Assembly (NCBI RefSeq): GCF_008086115.1
Contig: NZ_VSIY01000004.1
Location: 62,001 to 126,000 of the forward strand
Direction of reading: 5' to 3'
Length of the DNA stretch: 64,000 nt
DNA from: Maritimibacter fusiformis
Lineage (GTDB): Bacteria > Pseudomonadota > Alphaproteobacteria > Rhodobacterales > Rhodobacteraceae
Shown: piece after piece, positions 50,992 to 59,419 of the stretch
How the letters are laid out: the number at the start of each line of letters is the position of its first letter
Numbering within the stretch: position 1 is the first letter of the stretch
Notes under the pieces: generated by a model
The model's database searches: none
Seen by the model: only the letters and a program-made list of their open reading frames with translations
What the model was told of the DNA's origin: nothing
Program-made: the position numbers and the translations under genes

Positions 50992-51000
50992 TCGGGGTCG

Positions 51001-52185
51001 TCAGACCCCGGCGTCGATGATCGCGTCCGCCAGCAGGTCGACCGTCTTGCTGTTCAGCCCGGCGATGTTCATGCGCGAATCACCGATCATGTAGATGCCG
51101 TGCTTTTCGCGTATGTGTTCGACCTGTTCGGGGGTCGCGCCAAGGCGCGAGAACATGCCGCGGTGCTGGGCGATAAAGCCGAAGCGGTCCGATCCGCTGC
51201 GTGCGCGCAGGGCCTCGGCCAGTTGCGTGCGCAGGCCGAGCATTCCGGTGCGGATCTCTTCCAGTTCCGCCGTCCACTCGGCGCGCAGGGCCTCGTTCTC
51301 GAGAATCATCATCACCAGCCGCGCGCCGTGATCGGGCGGGAATGAGAAGTTCTGGCGGTTGAGATGGGTCAGGTTGGCCTGGGTAACACCGCGCGATTTC
51401 GCGTCCGGCGTGACTGCCATCAACAGCCCGGTGCGTTCGCGGTAGACGCCGAAGTTCTTGGAACACGACGCCGCGATCAGCGCGCCCGGCAGGCGCTCGC
51501 AGATCAACCGCGTGCCGGCGGCGTCGGCCTCGAGCCCGTCGCCGAAACCCTGGTAGGCGATGTCGATGAACGGTGTCGCGCCCTTCTCGCCGATCAGGGT
51601 GGCGACCTCGTCCCATTGCGGCAGGGTCAGGTTGGCGCCGGTGGGGTTGTGGCAGCAGCCGTGCAAGAGCACCACGTCGCCGGGTTTCACCCCCGCCAGG
51701 TCTTCCATCATGCCCGCGAAATCGACGCCGCGCGTTTCATCGTCGAAATAGCGATACTCGGCGATGGCCAGCTTCAGGTGCCGGATGATCGAGGGGTGGT
51801 TGGGCCAGGTCGGGGCGGAAACCCAGATCGTCGCCTCGGGCGTCGCCATCTTGACCAGTTCGAGCGCCTGGTGGATCGCGCCGGTGCCGCCCGGTTGCGC
51901 GGCATAGGCGAGGCGGTCGTCGGGGACGGTGTCGCCCAGCACAAGACCGGACAGGGCACGACCGAAGGCGGGATCGCCCGCCAGCCCGGTATAGGCCTTG
52001 GTGGTCTCGATCTCCCAAAGCTGCTTTTCGGCCTCTTTTACCGCGCGCATCACCGGGGTGTTGCCGGTGGCATCCTTGTAGACGCCGACGCCGAGGTCGA
52101 TCTTGTTCTCGCGCGGATCGGCCCGGTACTGCTGCATCAGGGCCATGATCTTGTCTTCGGGCTGCGGCTTGAGATGTTCGAACAT
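51001..52185 (-). CDS. Aromatic amino acid / aspartate aminotransferase, class I
   Basis: A 394-residue PLP enzyme of the AspC/TyrB subgroup. Seen: the N-terminal IMALMQQYRADPRENKIDLGVGVYKD, YAAQPGGTGAIHQALELV near 99, LLHGCCHNPTG near 180, the PLP-lysine block AASCSKNFGVYRERTGLLM near 240, and a C-terminal GMFSRLGATPEQV. It transfers amino groups among aspartate, aromatic amino acids and 2-oxoglutarate. The start is MFEHLKPQPEDKI. The sulfurtransferase gene lies five bases upstream, so they are co-transcribed. Confidence 0.92.
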   Translation of the reverse strand: MFEHLKPQPEDKIMALMQQYRADPRENKIDLGVGVYKDATGNTPVMRAVKEAEKQLWEIETTKAYTGLAGDPAFGRALSGLVLGDTVPDDRLAYAAQPGGTGAIHQALELVKMATPEATIWVSAPTWPNHPSIIRHLKLAIAEYRYFDDETRGVDFAGMMEDLAGVKPGDVVLLHGCCHNPTGANLTLPQWDEVATLIGEKGATPFIDIAYQGFGDGLEADAAGTRLICERLPGALIAASCSKNFGVYRERTGLLMAVTPDAKSRGVTQANLTHLNRQNFSFPPDHGARLVMMILENEALRAEWTAELEEIRTGMLGLRTQLAEALRARSGSDRFGFIAQHRGMFSRLGATPEQVEHIREKHGIYMIGDSRMNIAGLNSKTVDLLADAIIDAGV

Positions 52186-52190
52186 GGCGG

Positions 52191-53045
52191 TCAGTCTCCG
52201 GTTGCGATCTTGAGATCGTTGTACATGCCCCATTCCGCCCACGACCCGTCATAGACGGCATGGCGGGGGTGGCCGAGGCGGGTCAGGGCGAGGTCGAGGA
52301 TGCAGGCGGTCACGCCCGAGCCGCAGGTCGAGATCACGGGCTTTGCCAGGTCGATCCCGGCGGCCTCGAAGGCGGCCTTGAGCTCTTCGGGCGATTTCAT
52401 CGTGCCGTCTTCGTTCAGGAGGTCGCCGTAGGGCAGGTTGCGCGAATTCGGGATATGGCCCTTGCGCAGCCCCTCGCGCGGCTCCGGTTCTTCGCCGCGG
52501 AAACGCCCGGCAGAGCGGGCGTCGACGATCTGCCAGTCGCCAAGCTTGGAGGCCGCGGCCACCTGCGTCACGTCCTTGACCAGGTCGGACTGGCGGCTGA
52601 CCGTCATGTGCCGATCGCGCACGATCGGCGGCATGTCCTCGGTCGCACGGCCTTCGGCGACCCATTTCGGCAGACCCCCGTCCAGCACCGCGATGTCCAT
52701 CTTGCCCATCAGGCGAAACAGCCACCAGACCCGCGCCGCCGACATGAGCCCGGCGCCGTCATAGACCACCACCTGATGCCCGTCGCCGATGCCCATGGCG
52801 CGCATCCGGCTCATGAACTTGTCGACCGGCGGCACCATGTGCGGCAGGTCCGATCGCAGATCGGCAATCTCGTCGATGTCGAAAAAACGCGCGCCGGGGA
52901 TATGGGCCGCCTCGTATTCCGCCCTCGGGTCGCGGCCATTGTCGGGCAGATACCATGACGCGTCGATCAGTCGAAGGTCGGGGTCGGCCAGGTGCCGGGC
53001 CAGCCAGTCGGTCGAGACCAGAGTTTTCGGATCGCTGTGCGGCAT
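52191..53045 (-). CDS. sseA: 3-mercaptopyruvate sulfurtransferase
   Basis: A 284-residue two-domain rhodanese (E. coli SseA is 281). The N-terminal inactive domain has LIDASWYLPDNGRDPRAEYE and IPGARFFDIDEIAD; the C-terminal domain has the active-site loop STCGSGVTACILDLAL near 234-249, where CG-SGVTA is the mercaptopyruvate-specific form. It transfers sulfur from 3-mercaptopyruvate to thiophilic acceptors. Start MPHSDPKTL with GGGGG upstream; other nearby ATGs are possible. It is co-oriented with the aminotransferase, which could supply mercaptopyruvate by cysteine transamination. Confidence 0.91.
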   Translation of the reverse strand: MPHSDPKTLVSTDWLARHLADPDLRLIDASWYLPDNGRDPRAEYEAAHIPGARFFDIDEIADLRSDLPHMVPPVDKFMSRMRAMGIGDGHQVVVYDGAGLMSAARVWWLFRLMGKMDIAVLDGGLPKWVAEGRATEDMPPIVRDRHMTVSRQSDLVKDVTQVAAASKLGDWQIVDARSAGRFRGEEPEPREGLRKGHIPNSRNLPYGDLLNEDGTMKSPEELKAAFEAAGIDLAKPVISTCGSGVTACILDLALTRLGHPRHAVYDGSWAEWGMYNDLKIATGD

Positions 53046-53106
53046 CGGCGCCCCCATCATGTGTCCGTCACTGCCTACAAAGCAGGGGGGCGACGTGCAA
53101 GGGGCG

Positions 53107-53562
53107 TCAGGCGCGCGGGGTTTGCGCGGCGATGCGCAGCGCACGTTCCAGCGCATCGCGAAACCGGGCGCGGTCGGCCTTGGAGAAGGGTCGCCCGCCG
53201 CCCTGCCGGAACGGGTCGCTGGCGCGCAGGTCGGCCATCAGGTCGCGGCTGGCAAGCTGGTTGCCGATGTTGGCGGGGGTGAACGCCTCGCCGTTGTGGC
53301 GAATCACCTGCGCGCCCGCGGCCACGCATTTGGCGGCCAGCGGCACGTCGCCGGTGACAACCACATCGCCCGGCCCTGCGCGCTCGGCGATCCAGATGTC
53401 GGCAACGTCCGGCCCGTCGGGGACATAGACCATTTCGACCAGCGGATTGGCCGAGGGGCGCAAGCCGCCGTTCGACACCACCGCCACGCGCACCTTGTGA
53501 CGGGTGGCGATCTGTTCGACCTCGGCCTTGACCGGGCAGGCATCGGCATCGACGTAGATCAC
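53107..53562 (-). CDS. YaiI/YqxD family protein (DUF188)
   Basis: A 151-residue PIN-like-fold protein. [19 protein letters not shown] at the start, the middle [32 protein letters not shown] near 44-75 and the ending block [15 protein letters not shown] match the YaiI family with its conserved acidic residues, suggesting a nuclease-like active site; function is unknown. The start is GTG overlapping the transporter stop by four bases (GTGA). Confidence 0.88.
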   Translation of the reverse strand: MIYVDADACPVKAEVEQIATRHKVRVAVVSNGGLRPSANPLVEMVYVPDGPDVADIWIAERAGPGDVVVTGDVPLAAKCVAAGAQVIRHNGEAFTPANIGNQLASRDLMADLRASDPFRQGGGRPFSKADRARFRDALERALRIAAQTPRA

Positions 53563-54485
53563 AGGCTCACCCAGGCAATCACCGCCGAAACGGTCAGGAT
53601 CGACACCGCCGTCGACACCAGGATCGAGGCGGAGACCCGTTGCGGCGCGACGCCGTAATGTTGCGCCAGGATATAGACGTTGCCGGCCACCGGCAGCGCG
53701 GCTGCGGCGATCATCACGCTGGCCGCGAACGGCTCGACCGGGAAGACCAAGAGCGCCATTACCGCCACCGCCGCCGGGTGCAGCACCAGTTTCGCGGTCG
53801 AGAGCCAGGCGGCGACCGACAGCCGCTCGGCCGATTTGGTCGCCAGCGACGCACCGATGGCAAAAAGCGCGCCGGGCGTGGCGGCGGCGCCGAGGATGAC
53901 CATGAACTGGTTGACCGGGCCGGGCAGCGGCATGCCGGTGGCCGACCATGTGAACCCCAACACGATGGACACGATCATCGGGTTGGTCATCAGCCCCTTG
54001 CCGATCGTGACCAGCGCCCGCGGCGAGATCCGCCCGTCGCGGTGCCCGGTGATCAGGATCACGATCAGGCTGCCGAACACCACCAGATCGACCGCCAGCA
54101 CCATCATCACCGGGCCAATCGCCGCCTCGCCCATCAGCATGGCCAGAAGCGGGATGCCGAGAAAGCCGGAATTGCCGATCACGCCGCATTGCGCCTCGAC
54201 CGCCGCTTCCTCGATGCCGCGCCCCCGGATCAGCGCAACCGCGGTGACCAGCAGGTAGACCGCGCCGGTGCCGGCCAGGTAGGCCCAGACGAAGGACCAG
54301 TCGAACACATCGCCCAGTTGCAGGTTGGCAGAGAACCGAAACAGCATCGCCGACAGCGCGAAATAGAACACGAACCGGGTCAGCGCCGCCGTTGCCGACG
54401 GGCTGAAAAACCCCGTGCGCCCGGCGCCATAGCCAAGGCCGATCAGGGCGAAAAACGGAGCGGTCTGGGTCAACACGGCAAACAT
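53559..54485 (-). CDS. AEC family transporter (auxin efflux carrier-like)
   Basis: A 308-residue membrane protein with ten predicted helices in two halves. [22 protein letters not shown] at the start, the kinked-helix [15 protein letters not shown] near 111-125, [13 protein letters not shown] near 164 and [21 protein letters not shown] near 259 are the AEC hallmarks. The family exports or imports organic acids such as malonate; substrate unknown. It is coupled to the YaiI-family gene. Confidence 0.88.
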   Translation of the reverse strand: MFAVLTQTAPFFALIGLGYGAGRTGFFSPSATAALTRFVFYFALSAMLFRFSANLQLGDVFDWSFVWAYLAGTGAVYLLVTAVALIRGRGIEEAAVEAQCGVIGNSGFLGIPLLAMLMGEAAIGPVMMVLAVDLVVFGSLIVILITGHRDGRISPRALVTIGKGLMTNPMIVSIVLGFTWSATGMPLPGPVNQFMVILGAAATPGALFAIGASLATKSAERLSVAAWLSTAKLVLHPAAVAVMALLVFPVEPFAASVMIAAAALPVAGNVYILAQHYGVAPQRVSASILVSTAVSILTVSAVIAWVSL

Positions 54486-54541
54486 GGCCGCCGCCTAGCA
54501 CGGCGGCGGGACAAGAGCCATGGGCAAGGCGGCGTGCGGTT

Positions 54542-55522
54542 TCAGCCGCCGCCGATCAGCACACCGGCCGCGAACACCAGCGCGCCGCCCAGAACAACCT
54601 GGAACGTGGCGCGCATGAACGGTGTCTGCATATAGCGGTTCTGAATCCAGACGATCGCCCACAACTCGACGAAAACCACGATCATCGCGATGGTGGTGGC
54701 GGTCCAGAAATCCGTGATCAGGTAGGGCAGGGCGTGACCCAGACCGCCCAGCGTGGTCATCACCCCCGAGGCGGCGCCGCGTTTCACCGGGCTGCCGCGC
54801 CCCGAAAGCTCGCCATCGTCCGACGCGGCCTCGGTGAAGCCCATCGAGATACCGGCGCCGATGCTGGCGGCGAGGCCGACCAGGAAGGTCGTGTGGGTGT
54901 CCTGGGTCGCGAAGGCGGTGGCGAAGATCGGCGCCAGCGTCGAGACCGACCCGTCCATCAGCCCGGCCAGACCGGGCTGCACCCAGGTCAACACGAACTG
55001 GCGATGCGCGGCGCGGTCTTCGGACGACCGGGCATCGTCGCCGAGATGCTCGGCCTCGAGCTCTCCGGCCATCTCGGTGTGTCCGGCCTCGGCGGCGGCA
55101 AGGTCGCCCAACAGCTTGCGGGTGTCGGCATCGGTCGACCGGTCGGCGGCCTTGCGATAGAATTTCTCGGCCTGGCGCTCCATCTCGCTGGCCTCGGCGC
55201 GCATCCGCTCCAGCCCCAGGTTCTCGATCAGCCAGACCGGGTTGCGGGCGTAGAAGCCCGAGACATGCTCGCGCCGGATCAGCGGGATGACATCGCCGAA
55301 CCGACGCTTGTGCGCCTCGATCAGGAGGCGGCGATGCTCGTCCTCTTCAAGCGCCATCTCCTCGAACACTTTGGCCGACGCGGGAAAATCCGTGCGCAGC
55401 CGTTCGGCATATTGCCGGTAGATGCGCGCGTCGTCCTCTTCGTTCGAGATCGCGAGCGCGAGGACTTCCTGTTCGCTCAGATCAGAGAACCTGCGCCGTC
55501 CGCTGGTGATTCCGGGGATCAT
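54542..55522 (-). CDS. mbfA: Membrane-bound ferritin MbfA-type iron exporter
   Basis: A 326-residue two-domain protein. The N-terminal ferritin-like four-helix domain (to about residue 160) has [15 protein letters not shown] near 28 and [23 protein letters not shown] near 54 with carboxylates for a di-iron site, and AEAGHTEM near 148. The C-terminal domain resembles the VIT1/CCC1 vacuolar iron transporter ([22 protein letters not shown]). In Agrobacterium and Bradyrhizobium, MbfA exports iron and protects against iron and peroxide stress under Irr control. A matching operator lies just upstream. Confidence 0.88.
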   Translation of the reverse strand: MIPGITSGRRRFSDLSEQEVLALAISNEEDDARIYRQYAERLRTDFPASAKVFEEMALEEDEHRRLLIEAHKRRFGDVIPLIRREHVSGFYARNPVWLIENLGLERMRAEASEMERQAEKFYRKAADRSTDADTRKLLGDLAAAEAGHTEMAGELEAEHLGDDARSSEDRAAHRQFVLTWVQPGLAGLMDGSVSTLAPIFATAFATQDTHTTFLVGLAASIGAGISMGFTEAASDDGELSGRGSPVKRGAASGVMTTLGGLGHALPYLITDFWTATTIAMIVVFVELWAIVWIQNRYMQTPFMRATFQVVLGGALVFAAGVLIGGG

Positions 55523-55535
55523 CTGAAACCTCTTG

Positions 55536-55552
55536 TTTGGAATTGTTCCAAA
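55536..55552. promoter_or_regulatory. Irr-type iron control element (ICE-like palindrome) of mbfA
   Basis: TTTGGAA-TTG-TTCCAAA is a perfect 17-base palindrome with the shape of the ICE consensus bound by Irr (TTTRGAAYNRTTCYAAA-like). It ends 14 bases before the mbfA start and overlaps its likely -10. This arrangement suits repression under iron limitation. Confidence 0.65.
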
Positions 55553-55577
55553 CTAGCCGAATTGCAGCCAGGTTCAA
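55550..55577 (-). promoter_or_regulatory. Candidate mbfA promoter
   Basis: On the minus strand, TTGAAC (55577-55572) and TAGTTT (55555-55550) with a 16-base spacer. The -10 shares three bases with the ICE-like palindrome. Confidence 0.5.
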
Positions 55578-55609
55578 GCCGTGCGTTTCTCGAACGCGAG
55601 GGGACGAAA

Positions 55610-56224
55610 TCATTTCGTTTCCAGAGACGCAACGTGAGACCCCGATTTCAATTCAAACAAGTCCTTTTCATCAAGAACCCAAACCCGTTGAAAGCGGGTA
55701 TTTCGCGGAATCGCTCCATCCAGCCAACTTAATACGTTCTGCGCATCTTCGAATAGCGTCGCGCTGGTGTTCAAATACATCAAGAGCGCGTCAGTAGCCG
55801 GGCTGCATTGCGCTATCTTTCTTGTATGTGCAGACCGAACTGCTGTGTGCGCCATTTGAGATCGGCCCGGCGTATCGATGTCCATTCCTCTTACTATCAA
55901 TTCTTTGGAGGTTCGGGCGTCGCGGGCCTCTTGTGTCCATTGCGCCTGTTCCTCCGGGTCGACCGCCTCTGTGACTTCTATTCCCAATCGAGCCTGGCCC
56001 GCGGAGAAGAAGAAATCCGGGTTCTCACCCTCTTGAACGATTATGGGGAACTCAAATTCGCCAGTTGGCACGATTGCGCGCAAGAACCTGTTGAAAACCC
56101 AGCGCTCCAGTTCCTTTTGATGCCCGCGCGCGTCCAGTCTGTCGGGTGCCAGCTTACCCCATGATGTCAACTCTTGCCGAAGGTCTTCATGACGATCGGC
56201 TCTCAGAGTCGTTTTGTAACCCAC
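55610..56224 (-). CDS. Unknown protein, low GC, possible PD-(D/E)XK-like core
   Basis: A 204-residue protein with no recognised family. The centre reads ENPDFFFSAGQARLGIEVTEA near residues 67-87, a proline-aspartate followed by G-I-E-V-T, which loosely resembles the catalytic core of PD-(D/E)XK nucleases, though the lysine is replaced. The end is FQRVWVLDEKDLFELKSGSH. Only a GTG start is available one base after the NYN gene stop. GC is about half (31 of 60 at 55861-55920), well below neighbours, indicating transfer. The function is open. Confidence 0.55.
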   Translation of the reverse strand: MGYKTTLRADRHEDLRQELTSWGKLAPDRLDARGHQKELERWVFNRFLRAIVPTGEFEFPIIVQEGENPDFFFSAGQARLGIEVTEAVDPEEQAQWTQEARDARTSKELIVRGMDIDTPGRSQMAHTAVRSAHTRKIAQCSPATDALLMYLNTSATLFEDAQNVLSWLDGAIPRNTRFQRVWVLDEKDLFELKSGSHVASLETK

Positions 56225-56225
56225 C

Positions 56226-56930
56226 TCAGTCCAGCCGCCGCACAAGCACGTGGTTGCCCTCGCGCTTGGTCTCGAAGCGCTTCAATTCGCGGATCAGGTC
56301 CGACAGCTTGGCCTTGCCATAGCTGCGCGTGTCGAAGTCGCGGTGGTCGGCCTGGATCGACTGGCCGATCTGGCCGAGCTGATACCACTCGCCCTCCTGG
56401 TCTATTTTTTCCATCGCCGCCAGGATCAGTGGCATCGCCTCTTGCGGCGCGCGTTTCGTGGGCTTGGCGGCGGTCTCTTCGGGGCGGGTTTCGGTGATGT
56501 TCTCGATCATCACGAACCGGGTGCAGACGTTCTTGAGGCTCTCGGGCGTCTTGCTCTCGCCGATCCCGATCACGTCCAGTCCCTGTTCGCGGATGCGGTT
56601 GGCGAGCGCGGTGAAATCGCTGTCGGAACTGACCAGAACGAAGCCGTTGAACCGGCCGGTATGCAAAAGGTCCATCGCGTCGATCACCAGCCCGATGTCG
56701 GTGGCGTTCTTGCCCTTGGTATTGGCCGATTCCTGGTGCGCGACCAAGCCCAGCGCCTGCACCTTCTTGGCCCAGGCGTTCATGCCCGACGACGACCAGT
56801 CGCCATAGACCCGCCGCAGCGCCGGTTCCCCATAGGTCGTGATCTCGCTCAGGATCGCCTCGGCGTGTTTTGCCGCGATGTTGTCGCCGTCGATCAGGAC
56901 CGCCAGAAGTTTGGTGCCGTCGTTTGCCAT
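56226..56930 (-). CDS. NYN domain protein with C-terminal OST-HTH/LOTUS-like domain
   Basis: A 234-residue protein. The N-terminal NYN (PIN-like) nuclease domain shows LLAVLIDGDNIAAKHAEAIL near 8-27, ATDIGLVIDAMDLLHTG near 75 and FVLVSSDSDFTALANRIREQG near 95, with the conserved Asp set. The C-terminal part (about 165-234: MPLILAAMEKI... SYGKAKLSDLIRELKRFE) fits an OST-HTH/LOTUS winged helix that may bind RNA. This LabA/DUF88-like combination suggests RNA processing or decay. It is typical in GC, unlike the gene that follows. Confidence 0.87.
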   Translation of the reverse strand: MANDGTKLLAVLIDGDNIAAKHAEAILSEITTYGEPALRRVYGDWSSSGMNAWAKKVQALGLVAHQESANTKGKNATDIGLVIDAMDLLHTGRFNGFVLVSSDSDFTALANRIREQGLDVIGIGESKTPESLKNVCTRFVMIENITETRPEETAAKPTKRAPQEAMPLILAAMEKIDQEGEWYQLGQIGQSIQADHRDFDTRSYGKAKLSDLIRELKRFETKREGNHVLVRRLD

Positions 56931-57089
56931 GTGCTACCTTTCCAGAAAACGCCGGCCGGGCCGGTGCCGCCACCTTGGCCCGCGGCGGGGCCAAGGTAAA
57001 CCACCCGCGGAGTCTTGCCGGTGCCCGGCGCGCGTCTTGCCCGGGCAGTCCGTCTGCGGCTTCATGGCTTTGGTCAAAAGGAGGGAGTC

Positions 57090-57344
57090 ATGCGAAATTT
57101 CCTTGTCATTCTGTCCCTGCTCGCCGTGGCGGGTTGCGAAAACGCCAGCATCGGGACAAAGACCTGCCCGGCTGCGGACCTGCAGCATCTGATCGGAGCG
57201 CCACAGGGGGCGCTTGACCCGGTCGGGTATGATCCGACGCGCATCGCCGGGCCCGACGATGTGGTGACGATGGACTACAATCCCCAAAGGCTCGATGTGC
57301 GGGTGGATGCCGGGGGCAGGATCGTGTCGATAACCTGCGGCTGA
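57090..57344 (+). CDS. I78 family peptidase inhibitor, lipoprotein
   Basis: An 84-residue lipoprotein with signal peptide and lipobox LLAVAGC (cysteine at 16). The mature part CPAADLQHLIGAPQGAL...YNPQRLDVRVDAGGRI matches the potato-inhibitor-like I78 family, whose bacterial members inhibit serine proteases. The first and last cysteines could form a disulphide. ATG follows AAGGAGGGAGTC. It is followed by imuB but separated by the LexA-type box, so it is not part of the SOS unit. Confidence 0.82.
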   Translation: MRNFLVILSLLAVAGCENASIGTKTCPAADLQHLIGAPQGALDPVGYDPTRIAGPDDVVTMDYNPQRLDVRVDAGGRIVSITCG

Positions 57345-57389
57345 TGCGTCGGGAGATGCTGCGCTCTCGACTCTTTCGGGCCGGTATGA

Positions 57390-57404
57390 GAACATAGTGC
57401 GAAC
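57390..57404. promoter_or_regulatory. Alphaproteobacterial LexA (SOS) box before imuB
   Basis: GAAC-N7-GAAC, the reverse-strand form of the GTTC-N7-GTTC direct repeat bound by alphaproteobacterial LexA, 20 bases before the imuB start. Position and sequence both fit damage-inducible control. Confidence 0.75.
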
Positions 57405-57424
57405 ATCAGCAGTTCTGCCAGCCC

Positions 57425-59071
57425 ATGCCCCGGAAGCGATATCTCAGCCTGTGGTTTCCCCGCCTTGCCGCCGAACGGCTGTTGCGGCAGGATCGTGGCG
57501 CGTCGCCGGGGCCGCTGGCGGTGGTTGCCGACCGGCGCGGCGCGCAGGTGCTGGCCTCGCTCTCGGCCGAGGCCGAGGCCCTGGGGCTGACGCTGGGCCA
57601 GCCGCTGCGCGATGCCCGCGCGATCTGTCCCGACCTGGTGTCGCAGCCCGAGAACCCGGTGGCCGAGGCGGCGTTTCTGACCACGCTCCGGCGCTGGGCG
57701 GGCAGGTTCACGCCCTGGGTCTCGGAGGAGCCGCCGGCGGCGCTGGTCCTCGACATCACCGGCTGTGCGCATCTGTTCGGCGGCGAAGACGGGCTGGTGG
57801 CCGAGGTCGAGCGCGATTGCGCCCGGCTGGGGCTGAGCCTGCGGCTGGGGCTGGCCGATACCGTCGGCGCGGCCTGGGCGCTGGCCCGGTTCGCGGCCGG
57901 ACCCGCGGCTGTGACCCATGCCGGCGATGCGATCGACCAGGAGGCGCGCGCCACCCGATCGCGCGCGGCCAAACGGCGGCACTGGACCCGCGGCGGCCAG
58001 CCGCCGCGCCCGCTGCCCGCAGCCAGTGCGGCCCGCATCGCCCCGGTGGGTGGCAGCCGCAGCGCCATCGCGCCCTTGCCGGTGGCGGCGTTGCGCCTGC
58101 CGGGCGAGACCGTCGAGGCGCTGACCCGGCTGGGGCTTCGGCGCATCGACGACATTCTCGGCACGCCGCGCGCCGGGCTGGCCCGGCGGTTCGGCACCGG
58201 GCTGGTGCGCCGGCTGGATCAGGCGCTTGGGGTCGAGCCCGAGCCGGTTTCGCCGGCCCGCCCGTCGGTGCGTTTTGCCGTGCGCCTTGGCCTGCCCGAG
58301 CCGATCGGGCTGGCCGAGGACATCACCGCCGCGCTCGACCGGCTGTTGCCGGAGCTGGCCGAGCGCCTGGCCCGCGCCGGACGCGGTGCGCGCCGGGTGC
58401 GCATCGAGTTCAGCCGCGCCGACCACACCATGCAGGCGTTGGAGGTCGGGCTGGCCCGCCCCAGCGCCGCCGCCGAACGCATCCGCCCGCTCTTGATGAT
58501 GAAGCTGGGCGAGGTCGAGCCGGGCTTTGGCATCGACCAGCTGCGCCTGTCGGCGCCGCTGCACGAACCGGTGCATCCCGAGCAGCATCGCGGCCATGTC
58601 GAGGCCGGGCGGCGGGCGGATATACCGGGCGACAGCCGCGAGGTCGAGGACCTGATGGGCCGGATCGGCGCCCGGCTGGGGCTTGAGGCGCTGACCCGGC
58701 TGCATCCGGCCGAAAGCCATGTTCCCGAGAAAGCCGCGCTGGTGATGGCCGCGGCCTTCGCGCCACCGGCCCGGGACTGGGTTGCCGGGGCCGAGCGTCC
58801 GCTGAGACTGTGGCCGCCGGAGCCGGTGACCATGCCCGACCGGCCGGACCCGGCGGACAGCTTTCGCTGGCGCGGCCGCGATCACGAGGTGGTGGCGCGC
58901 CGTGGCCCTGAACGGATCTCGCCGGAATGGTGGCTGGACGAACCCGGCTGGCGCTCGGGCCAGCGCGACTACTGGCGGGTGACGACGCACCGGGGCGAGC
59001 GGCTGTGGCTCTATTTTGCCCATGGCGCGGCCCTGTCGGCCGGCTGGTTCTGCCACGGCATGTTTGCCTGA
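57425..59071 (+). CDS. imuB: ImuB, inactive Y-family polymerase-like mutasome subunit
   Basis: A 548-residue protein. The N-terminus KRYLSLWFPRLAAERLL stands where active Y-family polymerases have the catalytic Asp-containing strand, so activity is lost as expected for ImuB. ALVLDITGCAHLFGGEDGL near 105-123 is the ImuB hallmark. A helix-hairpin-helix-like RLGLRRIDDILGTPRAGLARRFG lies near 236, and a little-finger-like domain and a conserved tail (RDYWRVTTHRGERLWLYF) follow. ImuB links ImuA and DnaE2 to the beta clamp in damage-induced mutagenesis. Neither partner gene is adjacent. Confidence 0.9.
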   Translation: MPRKRYLSLWFPRLAAERLLRQDRGASPGPLAVVADRRGAQVLASLSAEAEALGLTLGQPLRDARAICPDLVSQPENPVAEAAFLTTLRRWAGRFTPWVSEEPPAALVLDITGCAHLFGGEDGLVAEVERDCARLGLSLRLGLADTVGAAWALARFAAGPAAVTHAGDAIDQEARATRSRAAKRRHWTRGGQPPRPLPAASAARIAPVGGSRSAIAPLPVAALRLPGETVEALTRLGLRRIDDILGTPRAGLARRFGTGLVRRLDQALGVEPEPVSPARPSVRFAVRLGLPEPIGLAEDITAALDRLLPELAERLARAGRGARRVRIEFSRADHTMQALEVGLARPSAAAERIRPLLMMKLGEVEPGFGIDQLRLSAPLHEPVHPEQHRGHVEAGRRADIPGDSREVEDLMGRIGARLGLEALTRLHPAESHVPEKAALVMAAAFAPPARDWVAGAERPLRLWPPEPVTMPDRPDPADSFRWRGRDHEVVARRGPERISPEWWLDEPGWRSGQRDYWRVTTHRGERLWLYFAHGAALSAGWFCHGMFA

Positions 59072-59135
59072 AGGGGGCTGTCAAACGGAGCGCCTGCGGC
59101 GCGCACGACAGCAAGACGGGGGTTCCACCCCCGAA

Positions 59136-59169
59136 ACCCCCGGAGTGTATCGGCCAAGATGAAGACAGG
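59136..59169 (+). repeat. Intergenic CCCCCGGAGT...GAAG module, copy B
   Basis: Order of blocks matches copy A after amtB: C-run, GGAGTGTAT, CGG, then GATGAAGACAGG. Both copies sit downstream of hairpins at gene ends. Confidence 0.4.
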
Positions 59170-59209
59170 ATCGCCTGTCGCGGTCCGGGGGTCTGGTGCG
59201 ATGATCGGG

Positions 59210-59287
59210 AAAGAAAAATCCCCGGTGCCGCGAACTGGGTGGGGGCTGTTAAGTGCGGCACCGGGGTCGGGTCACCGACCCGATAAC
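59210..59287 (-). ncRNA. Candidate short minus-strand RNA ending in a strong terminator
   Basis: On the minus strand a perfect 12-base stem (CCCCGGTGCCGC / GCGGCACCGGGG, 23-base loop) is followed by ATTTTTCTTT, a convincing intrinsic terminator. No minus-strand gene lies upstream to need it. A possible promoter, TTGTCC (59321-59316) and GATGAT (59299-59294), would give a transcript of about 75-80 bases with two hairpins. The promoter is weak. Confidence 0.35.
59212..59266 (-). terminator. Minus-strand Rho-independent terminator
   Basis: Stem bases 59255-59266 with 59220-59231, then the T run at 59219-59212 on the minus strand. Confidence 0.65.
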
Positions 59288-59419
59288 AAGGCGATCATCC
59301 CGGGCAACAGCGGCGGGACAAAGAAGGAAACGGGGAAACTTCGGGGCGATACGGTGTTCAATTTGGCACCGGGACACGCGGGGATTGATTTGCGCGCCGG
59401 TTGGCCCCATCCTCAGATC

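Larger units (their letters stand above)
59072..59419. other. Intergenic region between imuB and the DUF2794 gene
   Basis: About 350 bases without a credible gene. It holds a GGGGGT-TCC-ACCCCC hairpin (near 59118-59132), the repeat module at 59136-59169, a large inverted repeat acting as a minus-strand terminator, a short TCGGGTC-ACC-GACCCGA hairpin (about 59267-59283), and a possible plus-strand promoter (TTGGCA-N17-TGATTT, about 59363-59391) for the next gene. Confidence 0.5.

Noticed and set aside
59159..59419. 87-codon upstream extension of the DUF2794 protein
   Set aside because: Runs through the inverted repeats and repeat module; family members begin near the internal ATG.
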